Shown: positions 45,786-57,984 of the stretch, piece after piece
Layout of the letters: each line of letters opens with the position of its first letter
Numbering within the stretch: the first letter of the stretch is position 1
The notes under the pieces: generated by a model
Databases searched by the model: none
Seen by the model: the letters and a program-made list of their open reading frames with translations, nothing else
What the model was told of the DNA's origin: nothing
DNA from: Dipteronia dyeriana
Lineage: Eukaryota; Streptophyta; Magnoliopsida; Sapindales; Sapindaceae
NCBI GenBank assembly: GCA_032871835.1
Contig: CM065298.1
Span: 76,412,154-76,476,153 of the forward strand
Direction of reading: 5' to 3'
DNA: 64,000 bases
Translations under genes and position numbers: made by a program

Positions 45786-47330
45786 TACTGAAATAAATAA
45801 AACATTCATTCAGTCATTTATTGAAAAACAAGTATGAGTGTTTTGGTATAAATTTAAACATGATGCATGAACATGTTTAACGAACTAGAACTACCCTAAA
45901 AATAGTTACTATACCACGACAATCCAACATACCACAAAAAAGTGCCTCCTTAGGGTCGGTCAAATATTTGCATGTTGGATCGATACATTCTCAATCAAAT
46001 GATATTCTAGAATAACTCTTATTCCATATCATTCAACCATCGTTCATTCAGTCAGGTTTTTAATTAACAAACTTAATCAAAACCTTTGTGAGTGTAACCC
46101 ACCATTTCAGATCTCACGAGCTTAACTCGAGAATTGCCGCCTTAGGGTCGGTCAATCCCGAAGTACCCTCAGAAATCTTATCTGTTAAGAAGTCAACCTT
46201 GGTATTGACCTTTGTGGAAACCCTCCTTAGGGAGGACGAAAGCAAAGCCGTCACGAGGCCCCACTCGGATCTCATGGTGTTGAACTAATGATGGAGACCG
46301 CGAGATATATATGTCATATATCCCTCTCCCACTCACTATTTTAAAAGTAGGGTTTTTTATTATCCGTTAATGCACCTAGACTCTACAGGATCAAACGGCT
46401 AACTTTAATCAAGTTATCTAGTGCATTAACTAATTCATTATTAGAAACAAGTTCTAATTAACTAATAAATTATTAATGATTTTTAACAATTAAAAATCTA
46501 ATCTATTAGTGAATAATCTAAGTCTAGGTAAATTATTTACTAAGCTCAGATTATTATGAAAGTATTTACTAAGTTTTAACTATTAAAACTCTAACACAAT
46601 ATTCGGTTCATTTATAATTAGGCAATTAATCAAATTAATCCTAATTACTATAAATGACCATATTAATCTAACTTATTAAACTCTTTAATAACTAGATTAA
46701 TATTAATGAGAATTACCAAGTTTTTTAACCATTAAAAAACTAATCTCATTTTCATAGCCAATTTTATGTATTTACCCATTTTAATCACATTAAAAATAAT
46801 ACATAAAATATCAAGCTATGATGCATGTATGACATTTCAAATATATTTGTGTATGCACATCTAATCTAAATGACATACGTATGCATGACAATGCTTTTAT
46901 CATCAAATAATATAAAACATACATGAATTGACCGAGTACTGTGGAATATTTAAGCTAAAAAAAATTAGAATCTAAAATTACAAAAATACCCTCAATGCAT
47001 TCCTTGGTCTTCTTGTAATTTTCAAGTCTTCCAGTCTCTTCAGGTCACTCTAATTTATCTCATGAATCCTTCTTCGTGATTTTTCTAGGTCTTCAATATA
47101 GGTTATATTTTTTTTACAATACAATTACAGTAAAAAAAATAATAAAAAAAAATTATACAACTCATAAACCCTAAATCTACAATACCATATAATTAACTAT
47201 CAATCATGTTTTTGTAAATTAAAAAAAACTAATATACATACAAAAACATCATACATTCAATTTAAATCGTGTCTACACAATCATACATACAGAAGCATCG
47301 AAAACAATTTCCTGTTCCGAAAATAAAATT
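45786..47330 (-). other. Copia-3 leader
   Basis: This is a non-coding, AT-rich stretch with GCCGCCTTAGGGTCGGTC motifs near 45945 and 46135. It is contiguous across the site where the MULE entered Copia-2 (CCCACTCGGAT near 46260). No gene was seen. Confidence 0.75.
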
Positions 47331-47343
47331 GGCTCTAATACCA
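47331..47343 (-). promoter_or_regulatory. Copia-3 primer-binding site
   Basis: The minus strand reads TGGTATTAGAGCC two bases after the LTR. It is of the initiator tRNA-Met type. Confidence 0.85.
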
Positions 47344-47345
47344 AT

Positions 47346-49399
47346 TGTTGGAACCCCGTTCACCAGTCTCACAGCGGAAATGGATTTTAAATTTTTTTAT
47401 ACGGATCGTAATCTGTATCTGGGACTAGTGAACTTGTGATCGTATTTATTTTCGGAACAAATACATATACTAATTATTACACTAATAATATATATATGTA
47501 AATAAAGAAAATTATAATCAATAATAAAAAGAAAGATTAAAAGAACCATACCAACGTTTGGATGCTCCTTCACTTTTTTGATATGCTCCTGGTCTGTACC
47601 ACTAATCTTCCTCGCTATATCTCGAGACTGGTAACTGCGTATGGGTGCGTCACGGTTCTCAGGAACTTAGGATGAAGGGTGTAGAGAAAAAAAAATATTT
47701 GAAGAAACTTTTTCTTCTTGATATTGATATACAACACTTGCACAAAATATATTTTTTTAATAAAAAAAAACTCACGCAAACTTTTTCTTCAAATATTTGG
47801 TATACAACACTTGCACCAAATATATTTTTTTTATAAAAGAAAAACTCACTCAACACTTGCATCCTTGAGATAAAACCAAAAAGAAAAAATGTATCAGGTA
47901 TATATATATATATTATTAATGTGAATGACCAAAAATCAAACTTAAACTACTTTCTCTTTTGTCAATATATATACATCTGTTGTGCTTTTCACGCACATTT
48001 TTTTTTTTTGTTTTTTTAAATAATGTATATCTTATATATAATATTCAAAAATTTGATCAAATCTATATTTGATTTTTAAAAAATTTCAAACAAAAAATAT
48101 CTCATATCTTTTATTTGATTTTATTTTTGAATTCAAATTATTTAAATTAAAAAAATAAAATATTTAATTTAATAAAATAAAATAATCACATTATCTTATT
48201 TTATTCAAAAATAAATATCAACATACACTCTCTATTTAGTGATTAATAACATAATTAAATAATCTCATTAATTAAGTTATTTAATCACCATTATCCATTA
48301 ATTAAATAATCTCATTATTCAATTAATTCCCGAATAAATACGTGTCACTTTCGTAACACAATTAACTGGACAATCCAATTAATTAACCGTGACCCTTGTT
48401 ACCTAAATCGATCGGGCTAGTAAGGGGACCTCATGGACCCACAGTATTTTGAGCTTCAATAATCCTCGGAATCATTAATTAAACTCTTTAATTAATATTC
48501 ATTGATTATTAACTCCGGTGTTATTCTACTAAAAACCCGAAGCCGCACTCTCTCAACTGCAAACGTTTTTACACAGACCGATACAACTCGGTGTCCATCG
48601 ATATAGCTATTACATATGGTGTGATCCTTCACAGTAGTTCATAATTAGAGTTGGGTCATAAAGTCCATCATACCCCTCTAATTACATATATCCTTTAAGT
48701 ACCATTGATTCTCTAATTGACAATAAATCATATTTCCTCACGGAATTAGGAGAACGCTCATACTGTCCAAGCCCCGAATCAACCCTTAAGGGAACTACCA
48801 TGAGTGGATTCCACTATTGTGTACAAACCTTTCCAACCACAAGCCAAACCGTAATCCCAACATACGGAGTATATTGATCAGGAAATACGTCTGACCTTAC
48901 CCATGGTATATCAAAGACCACGATCTAACCTGAAGAAGTCGATAAGACACTCAGGATTAAGATCACCCATATATAGTCATCATTAGTTGATATATATGAA
49001 TCTCATCGGTAAACGGATCTTGGTGTGAGATTCATATAGATCATGACTCAGTCCTATATGATCACATCATACAAGGTGCCTCCATTCCCATATATCATAT
49101 GAATGATTCAGGATAGAATCACTGTACATTACAGAATGGACCGCAACTATAGATTAACCACAAATAAAATACCCAGCTTTATTTGTTATCTATGGACTCT
49201 TTAGATTACACCTCTCTTACTGTATTCATCCGTATATGATACTCATATACACAGTTCGAGATTACATCCGGCAATCCAGGATGTTAATATGTACACATAT
49301 TTATAAAATAAATAACATAACAGAATGAATTGAACCTTTCTTTTTATTTACTTTATAAATTCATTTACAAGTTACATGTTTAGGGCATAAACCCCAACA
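47346..49399 (-). repeat. Copia-3 5' LTR (about 2.05 kb)
   Basis: It starts TGTTGGAACC and ends ACCCCAACA in plus orientation. It is homologous along its length to the Copia-2 LTR, with many substitutions and indels, most of them in the AT-rich part at 47880-48180. Confidence 0.9.
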
Positions 49400-52270
49400 G
49401 TAAAGCCTAGTCTACTCTTACAAGATAATCCCCAATGTGGTTTGTCAACGAAATGAGTCGATCAAATTATTCGGAACTTACATGGTTTGATGAGTATTAT
49501 GAATTTTGAATTTTGAATTTTGATGGTATAAAAACCGATTTAAAATGATTTAAGCATGTTATCAAAGTAACAAAACATAAAGCAATTTTCGATATTGGTA
49601 TTGCATAAACTATATACTACATGCGGAATAGAACAAAGGGACCAATTTTAAATTTTTCGTTTCGGCCTGCAAAAGCTCAAGACTAGCCTTGCCTTGAACA
49701 TGGATCGCTTGGAAAACATCTAGATCTTTCCATCATAATTTCCGCAAACAAACAAAACAGCCATATATATTCATATATATATATAGAGAGAAAAATCAAA
49801 ATCAAAATCAAAATCGAAACTTTAAAAGAGATAGAGACGATGAAAAATAAAAAGGCAATACAGAGAGAGAGCTTTTGATAACAAGGCTAGATTTATAGGG
49901 TAGAGATGGTTTATAACTAAATGTTGAAATGTTGAACAATCAATTATTAATTTTCAAGACAAATCATTATAAATACATCCAATTTCATACAATTCTAAGT
50001 AATGAATTCAAACAAACTCGAATGAACACTTTATATAATTCTGACAAAATTTAGTGGAAATGAAAAGACGTGTGAATTCCACTCAACCCTCACAAGTTTG
50101 TAAGCTTGGCTCTAGGTAGGATTGTAGGAATGTCTAAATTACGGGTCTTGCTACGGTACAACTAAAGGTGATATGTTGTACCGTACAACGTATGATTTAG
50201 TAAGTTTGAAGGAATTTTACATGATACCTCTTACCGGTTCTACCCTAAAACATGTAAAAGTCTCTCAGTCTCTCTCCTCTCATTCTCACCTCTATTGCTC
50301 CATTGTTTTTGTCAACCGATATCTGGCTCTCCATCTCTCTGGGTCTCCCTCCATGACTTCTATCTCTCCAGATCTGTAAACGGCATAGGTCGGCGGCGAG
50401 GCGACTTGTGATGGTGATGGTCACGGAGGCTGCGACAATGTCGGCGCTTGGGAGAGCCGCCGGATTCAATGATGGTTTCATTGCAGAGCTGGGTCGGTCA
50501 CCGGAAAGACACAGATCTAGCAATCCAATATCTTCTGCTGTCAATTTGAGCAAGGAGACACCTCACTACCACTTGATGCTTCTCCTTCAGAGAAAGGTTT
50601 TAAGTTCATTTTTTAAAGTTAAATTTACTATTTTCATTTTTAAGAATTTGTGAGGATTATGGGTTTTGTGTTTGATCAGTCGTGCTCTCAATCTGTCTCA
50701 CTGAAATCCAAATCCACCGAAAAATCCATCTGGGTTTGGTTTTTGATCGCTTTTTGGTGGGAAAAAAACTGTCTTTTTTTTTAATAAAACAAGAGTGAAA
50801 AAAAAAATCAATGTTTTTGTATAATTTATTTATGCAAATTATGTACATTTGTTTTCCTAAATTTCGATTCATATCTAAATTGCTAATTATTTCTCTAAAT
50901 TTCTACTTTAGTTATGTTGTTTTAAACTTTAATTTAGATAAAAGTTTTGATTTTTCTAATTTTTTATTTTTTAAAAATAATTTCATGTTCTAATGACATT
51001 ATGTCTGTGGAGAACTATCTGAACAATCCAATGCTCGGTCGTAGTGAAATTGTGGAAGGAAGGTAATTTGTGTTCTTTGGAGATAGCTTATGTTGATTTC
51101 GAGCTTCACTGTTTGTGATGGACAATAGATCCATTTGATAGTAACCATTACTAGGTCTGTGTGTTTTGTGTTTGATTGCTGCTCTTGATTTGTAGGCCGG
51201 TAAATATGTGCGGCAAACTTATAAAGAATTTTATGACTTGGTGATAAAAGTTGGTAATGTCATACACAGTTGTGGCGTTGAGGATGTAAAGCTCTATCTT
51301 GTTTGAAAATTGTTCATTGCTTACTTGGTCACCATTTTTTATTCTGTTTCTTACGATTTTCTTACTTGTTGGTCATTTATAAGGAGGCAAATATGGTATT
51401 TATGGTGCCAATTTCCCAGATTAGATTGTGAGCATGGAGGTATGGTTTATTTTTAACTTGATTGATGTTTTATAAGTTATCTTCTGCAACAAGGAACATT
51501 ACTACAGTATGAAAGTAATTTTTTTCTATTCACAATCAAAGCATAATATTATGATTCTCTCTTTTCGAGTACTTTTTCTTTAAAGCCTCTTGAACAATTA
51601 AAATATTAATTAATGGCATGATAAAGATGTTGTGTTTTTAAATATAATCTATAGTTATATAATTATGAAAACTCAGCATGAAGAGATTAGCTGAAGGAAA
51701 ATCAAATTTCCTAAAAAGTATGTCTCATTAATGGTTTTGTGATCGCACCTCATACACAAAAGTTTTCCCAAACAGAAGGACAACATTCTTTTCACATGAG
51801 AAATTGATCCTCTAAACAAATTTATATTAACACTTACTTTCATTGAGTTCTGTTGTGCCATTGTAGGGAGTGATGTAAGTTCCCAAAAATCATGTCAGTT
51901 GCCACTTAGTTTGGATCCTTACATGTTACTAAGTCTAACTTACAATATCTTATTAATGTTCCTTTAGATTGTCTTACATTAGTATATCGGTAGCTACCCT
52001 CAAGTTGTGTTGTAAAATACATGTTATGAGTATGATCTATGGATTCTATGCCACATTCCTTTAAATTTAGGTTGACTTTGAAATTGTAGGCATTGATCAT
52101 ATAAGTGTTGCTCAACTCTATTTAATAATTTCTTGTGTTCTTTCGAATGAGTGTATTAACTAACTTAATGTACTTAGGTAATCAAAATTCTTGTTCATGT
52201 CGTTTGTTTAATTTGAACTTAGTCCCTTTTTTTTATAATTGTCCTGCTCAAATATTGATTTTATTAAGTA
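49400..52270. other. Intergenic region, no gene identified
   Basis: The sequence is AT-rich with an (AT)n/(AG)n patch at 49767-49795 and an AAATC repeat at 49797-49816. A less AT-rich, CT- and CG-containing block at 50240-50580 (repeated TCTCTC, TCGGCGGCGAGGCGAC) looks like a promoter or 5'-untranslated region and carries short frames on both strands, none recognised. Upstream exons of the downstream hydrolase could lie here, but I could not find them. Confidence 0.5.
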
Positions 52271-52282
52271 ACAAACTTGTGG

Positions 52283-53342
52283 CAGTGGAAATAGATTGGC
52301 GTGACTGGATTTTGCATTGGGGGGTGCTCTCTCTATTGCAAGTGTTGTTTTAGTTTCTAAGGTTGATGTTGTTATTGCTTTTTATGGGGTTCCTTCATCG
52401 GTGCTTGCAGGCTAAGACATCTATTCAAGCGCATTTTGGGGAGTTTGACAGTTTTGTTGGCTTTTCAGATGTCACGGTATGTTTGTTTCTTTCAACTCTC
52501 TCTGTTTTGACTCATGCTTGTTGTTTCCGGTTAGTAGTTTCCATGTTCCTTGTTGAGTAGCCAAAAATATGGTGGCTTCTTTAAAGTGGCCACATGATAA
52601 CTTCAAAACCTGGTACTTAGTAGTTTCTATCAACAAAATTATGTAGCTAATAAGTATAAAATGAATATGTCAAGAAAATAAAAAAGATAGTAGGAACAAT
52701 ACAGACTTTAACAACACATCAGTAGATATCAGGTGTAAGGCATGGTAAATTGAAGTAATCACAAAATTTGAAATACCTAATAGAATTGCTTGAATTCTGA
52801 GGATGAAATTGAATTTGGAATGAAATTCAGAGGGCCAACATGGTATGTTGCTCCAAAGTATGCCATTTAAATTGAGTAGTAATCCTCATACAGTTTGCAT
52901 TGGGTTCAACCTCTCTATAAGCCAATTACAAAGAAGTGATTCATGTTGATTAAATTCTTTAGTTATCTCATAGGAACGTTTCTTTTGAGTTCTTTTGTCA
53001 CTTTAGGTGATATATGTTTATTGTTTATTGTTTATTTTTCGCTGCAGTTATATACTTATAGAATACCTTACGTAGGTAACGGTGCCACCAAAAAAGAAAC
53101 AGAAAAAAGAACTCATTTTATTAAATCTTTCAATTTTTCATGCTGCCAAAGCTTTGGAGGAAAAGCTGAAAGCATCTGGCATTCCATATGAGGTGCACAT
53201 GTTTCCTGGCAGTGCACATGCTTTCATGAACAGATCTCCTGGATGCGTGAAGAGGAGGAAGGGTATGGGAATGCCTGATGAAGATGCAGCGGCAGTGGAG
53301 TTGACATGGTCTCGCTTCCGGTCATGGATGACTCGCTTCTAG
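52283..53342 (+). pseudogene. Dienelactone hydrolase family pseudogene, 3' exons
   Basis: Two exons are legible. Exon 52283-52476 contains GVTGFCIGG, the nucleophile-cysteine elbow of dienelactone hydrolases, then VVLVSKVDVVIAFYGVPSS and AKTSIQAHFGEFDSFVGFSD. Exon 53142-53342 reads AAKALEEKLKASGIPYEVHM and HAFMNRSP...KRRKGMGMPDED, with the catalytic His in AHAF. An extra G in the run near 52320 shifts the frame, and a small deletion after SSVLA (near 52407) shifts it again. The acceptor before 53142 reads CAT, not CAG. Upstream exons were not found. Introns are kept, so it is a duplicated or decayed gene, not a retrocopy. The intact plant family member is an alpha/beta-hydrolase of unsettled substrate. 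Confidence 0.8.
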
Positions 53343-53839
53343 TCAACCTAAGTAATTCAATAGTAATATGCATTTTGTATGTTCTACTTGCTTGTTTTGT
53401 TAGAAGTGTCCCTCTTATTACCTAGAAATAACAGAAGGCTCAGAATATGCTTCTACCCTAAGAGTGTGTTTAGAAGTTTTTCAGTGTGAATATAATAAAA
53501 AAGTTTAGTTTTCTTCTAAATATTTTTCCAGTGGTCTTCAAATTTTCAATTTCAGATGTCCTAATTTTTTATCTACAATGGATTTGCTCGGTTAGCGATC
53601 ACCGTTGCTTGAAACTTTCAAAATAGCAATTCATATTCTTCAAATATTGGGCTGTTTTGATATAAACTGCATTTGTTATACTAAATCCATTGTATGTTTG
53701 GTGAGATGTATGCTTTCATGAAAGTAGATCTTATTAACAATGTGTGAATGAGGACCGAGAATGCCGTTGCCAGGACATTTTAGGGGAGGAATTGGACGGA
53801 GCATGATTCAAGGCAGAGCCAGAGTTTCCAATTGGGGTC

Positions 53840-53844
<5 letters not shown>

Positions 53845-53893
<49 letters not shown>
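53845..53893. repeat. (AT)n microsatellite followed by a T run
   Basis: About 17 AT units are followed by about 16 T. Confidence 0.95.
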
Positions 53894-53976
53894 GTGATTC
53901 AAAAGTAATGGAGATGGTCCTCATATTTATTTGTTTCCAGTTGGAGTTGAACATATATTTTTGCATGACAGTGATT

Positions 53977-54020
53977 TTGTATTTTGATGACCAATCCAAG
54001 GATTGGTCATCAAAATACAA
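53977..54020. repeat. Perfect 44-bp palindrome
   Basis: Arms of 21 bases (left arm 53977-53997, core TTTTGATGACCAATCC) are perfect reverse complements, separated by AA only. Confidence 0.95.
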
Positions 54021-55740
54021 CTTTACTTGTATGAAAATTTCTTTCTTTGAAAATGAGAACTTGCACAATAAATTTATCAGCTTTGTAGCATTTCAAGCTT
54101 CGTGCTTGTGTATTTTTATCTTCTTATGGCATGACACCATAGTCATTATTAAACCTTATTTTGTACAGGTTATGTTGAATTTGAAGATTCTTGAAGACTA
54201 TGTATGATGTTGGTAACTTGGCAAAAAAAAATCGCAATGAGGGATAATTGTTAATTATTTAAATTGTTATTGTAAATTTTAAACTAAAATTGAGGGGAGA
54301 TATTGATTATGTTTTAACGATTATTATTGCATGTTTATTGGTTGTAAACATGACTTAATTGTTGGATTTGTGTGTGCAAAGGAGATAATCTCAATTCATT
54401 TGGGGTATTATGATCGTACCAAGATGCATCAATTTAGTGTTTACATGCTCGTAAATTTAATATGCAAGATAGATGTGTTATTATTATTAATACAACTAAG
54501 AATTTTAGTGATAGCTAATTAACTATACAACTGATGAACATATGAGCAATCTTGGCAATACATGCTCTAAGGTAGTAGTGCTCCCTTTAGATATTTAGAG
54601 AGTGCAATAAATTGCCTTCTCTTCTACAACAATTTGGGAAAAAAAAATAAAAACTCTTAAACATGGTAATGAACATGGTAAAATCAAAAAAATTTGGTCC
54701 TTGTCTCCACGGTTTTTTGGGCCATCGCTAAAAATTCTCAAAAGCTTCACACCGGAAAGTAAGAATAAATTTTTGAAGTGAGAATTGCATATTGTTTAAC
54801 TTTCAGTGATTGTATAACCAATTTTGAAGTGTTGTGTAGACTTGAATTTATGCTTGAAGTAGTCTAGTGTAATCAATAAGGAAGTATTTAAAAGAAAGAA
54901 TATGGTTATCAAAGCTGTGAAAATTGTTACATGTCAAAATTTTAAAATTGAAAAATGATTATCAACGCCGTAAAATAGTTATTGGAGTCGTGAAGGTTGT
55001 TACCATAGTCGATAAAATGTGATAAGTCAAAATTGAAAAAATTGAAAAATGGTTACCAATGTCGTACAAATCATTACCATATCCGTGAGGGTGATTAACA
55101 TATCCGTGAAAATGGTTACAAGTTAAAATTTTAAAAATTGAAAAATGGTTACCAAATTCACAAGCGAAATTTACATTATTAAATATATATTTATTAATCA
55201 AATATATTATTTGAATATAAAAAATATCAAGATTAAACATTTTATTTGACATCATTAATAATTCTACAAGTTTTGATTTTTTTTTAAATAACTATATAAT
55301 TTTGATAAGTTATTCATTTTGAGTTTTTTAAGTGTTATAAGTTACAATTATTACAACAGGACTGTCGAGACTTGTCAAGATCAAACAAAACAAGTGTGAC
55401 CCGGATGAATACTCTCAAAAATCGGGAGAAAACTCCACACACATGTTTATAAAATGCGTATGATGAAACTCAAACCCCTCACCACCCTGTATGGAATGAA
55501 AGTGTACTACTATCTAACTCAACATTAATAAAGGATTTCTTTTTACAATCATATTAATGACTAAACCAGCTTCCCTTCGCTTCAACGACATCCAGTAATA
55601 GCATTGTCAAAAATCGTATTATAGTGACATCAAAGCCATCTGTAAGTCGTTTTGACAGCGTAGTTTTAGCAGAAAACGATGTCGTGTCATTAACGATTCA
55701 AGCTCAAGGCGACCCTTCTATCACGAACAGTGGGTTGCTT
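54021..55740. other. AT-rich region with short degenerate repeats, no gene
   Basis: Around 54906-55160 the phrase ATTGAAAAATGGTTACCAA recurs three times, roughly 95 bases apart, with intervening TCCGTGA(A/G) motifs, a short degenerate tandem array. No coding region was recognised elsewhere. Confidence 0.5.
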
Positions 55741-55744
55741 GAAT

Positions 55745-55873
55745 GTCGCTATTGTCCCGGGTTTTGAAATCGAAAACCCGAGATTATAGCGACTTCCAAG
55801 CGACCAACTCCAACGTCAGCTCGTGGTCGCTATCGTCTCGATATTACGAATACAAAACCGAGACAATAGCGGC
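55745..55873. repeat. Two consecutive imperfect hairpins with a GTCGCTAT core
   Basis: Segment 55745-55793 folds on itself: GTCGCTATTGTCCCGGGTTTT is answered by the near reverse complement AAAACCCGAGATTATAGCGAC. Segment 55825-55873 does the same (GTCGCTATCGTCTCG with CGAGACAATAGCGGC). The two share the same core. Such units are typical of CACTA subterminal regions, but I saw no CACTA terminus that I would trust. Confidence 0.7.
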
Positions 55874-56234
55874 AGTGGGGTGGCCTTAACATAAGTCGCT
55901 TCTTGGTCGCCTATGACCTGTCCATTCATTATGTTACCTTTATGTCCTCAATTGCCCAACCAAGTTCTGAGGAGTGTGAAACTTGTTAAACAAAAAAACT
56001 ATTTTGCCGAAATCACCCCTAAATTGCCCAACTCTAATTTAATTGTTATGATTTTTATTGAACATACATAACCGAACTAAATTGTAAAATTTAAAGGTCT
56101 ATGAATAGATTTGATAGATTACAAACAACTTAATCTATGTCTAAATTTATTTATTACAAAGCATTACAATTACTGTGACACATAATTTCTTTATAATTAA
56201 TTTTTTACCAAGTATTAAGGTAAAAATCTGACAT

Positions 56235-56690
56235 ACGTTGAGAAGAACTTTAAACTCATTCAATCTACGTTGAACTTGTTTGTGAAGGATTACGTAAACT
56301 TGTTCAACGTACAAGTTTAACGTTGAGATGAACGTTAAACACGTTCAACCTATGTTGAACTTGTTTGTGAAGGTTTACGTTAACTTGTTCACCGAACAAG
56401 TTTAACGTTGAGATGAACGTTAAACTCGTTCAACCTAAGTTGAACTTGTTCATGAAGGTTTACGTAAATTTGTTTATCGAACAAGTTTTACGTTGAGATG
56501 AACGTTAAACTCGTTCAACCTACGTTGAACTTGTTTGTGAAGGTTTACGTTAGCTTGTTCACCGAACAAGTTTTACGTTGAGATGAACATTAAACTCGTT
56601 CAACCTACGTTGAACTTGTTCGTGAAGGTTTACGTAAACTTGTTCATCGAACAAGTTTTATGTTGAGATGAACGTTAAACTATGGTACAT
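56235..56690. repeat. 85-bp tandem array with a hairpin in each unit
   Basis: The start CGTTGAGATG is found at 56321, 56406, 56491, 56576 and 56661 (first base T in the last), an exact 85-base period, about five copies. Each unit holds AACTTGTTC-(3-4 bases)-GAACAAGTT, a 9-bp-arm hairpin, plus GAACGTTAAAC and CTACGTTGAAC motifs. Confidence 0.95.
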
Positions 56691-56807
56691 GGTATTTTAT
56701 ATGAGTGCATTGATTGTGAGTCATTGGATTCAACTACTTTGTAAAAACTTTAAATACATTCAACGCACTCATGTAAATACATGAGTGTGTACTCATGTAA
56801 AATTTTT

Positions 56808-56846
<39 letters not shown>

Positions 56847-57840
56847 ATAATTTTACATCATATTTTCCCCTCCCACTAATATAATTTTCCCTCCATTGAA
56901 ATACTGTTCCATTTCAGATTATTCTATATAATATATCTCTCACACTATTGTTTTCATATTATTCAATAATATTTATATGATCTTTATCAAAAAGTTATTA
57001 AAAAATCCATTAATGGGATAAGGATGATATTGGACAAAAAAATGATCCCCTAAAGGAGAATCCCTTGTACCCACACAATTTATTTTAAGGTGGGTAATCA
57101 TCGACGATGGTATTTCTCATATAAATTGGTATTAAGGATGGTAATGGAAAACCTGTTTCCAACCCGTACCATTGATATCCCTAGCTCTAGGAAGCACAAA
57201 AACGGATTCCATTCAACCCGTTTGACACCCCATCATGCCTGTGCCATCCTATTGACATCCCTATTCCAATGCTTATATAGATGAATGGATGTTTAATTGA
57301 TTAATTCCCAAACCTAAAAAAGTAGAGTATGATCCACGTGATTTTTAATTGTAGAAGGACACGTGTCAATGGTGAAATGTGGAGGGATAAACATGAAGTC
57401 CAAAAAGACAAGCTTTGAGCCGCCACATGCTCCAAAAAAATTTGGGCCATAGCACTTTGAATGGGTTGGTGGACCCTTATATGCAATCCATTTAGATATA
57501 TTAGGAATATATAGGCAAAATTCATAAATAGCCTTAAAATGATAGGGGTATTCAAAACTGTATATTTTCAATAACTTTTTTTTTTTATCCAAGAGAAATG
57601 TTTCTTGGACAAGTATGCCTCTTATGCATTTATGATGTGGCACTCAAGGCATGGTGTTCGTTTGAAATTTGAAAACTAGAATAACGTTAAAATATATAAC
57701 AAATTAAATGAAATTAAAATCATTTTGGCGTGTGAACTTGGAAAATGAAACCGGTTATCAGAGAGAGAAAAGGGTGTGGAGTGAGAAGATTTGATCAAGT
57801 GCGAAGACGGGATTTGTTCATCGTCGATGAACTGTTCATC
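56691..57840. other. Spacer with (AT)n, no gene identified
   Basis: An (AT)n microsatellite lies at 56811-56842. Overlapping minus-strand frames at 57301-57643 are not recognised and lack supporting features. The left end of the following Ulp1-associated element is probably in this stretch but could not be placed. Confidence 0.5.
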
Positions 57841-57984
57841 AACAAAGAGTTTTGTTGTGGAGAAAGGAAGAAGATGTGGGTATGTATCTTATTTGGATTA
57901 AAGATTGTTGAACTTTGGGTTTTAATTTTGTGAACAATATTGTGTATGTTTTGAATGATTGAATAATTTTAAGTTTAAGCTTGA

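Larger units (their letters stand above)
44505..49399 (-). mobile_element. Copia-3: Ty1/copia element, 5' half
   Basis: 5' LTR, primer site, long leader, gag-protease and part of the pre-integrase region lie contiguously on the minus strand. The element stops at the LINE junction, and integrase, reverse transcriptase and the 3' LTR are absent from the window. It belongs to the same family as Copia-2 and is better preserved, so it serves as the reference for where Copia-2 was interrupted. Confidence 0.85.

Noticed and set aside
50240..50650. A small gene in the CG-containing block
   Set aside because: Both strands have short open frames of similar length and neither resembles a known protein; it is noted only as a possible untranslated or promoter-like block.
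55600..55930. A CACTA element end
   Set aside because: The TATAGTG near 55620 is too short and no matching opposite terminus or 3-bp duplication could be found; only the hairpins are reported.
57301..57643. Overlapping minus-strand frames as a small gene
   Set aside because: Two frames overlap with no domain, repeat or splice evidence, in AT-rich spacer.
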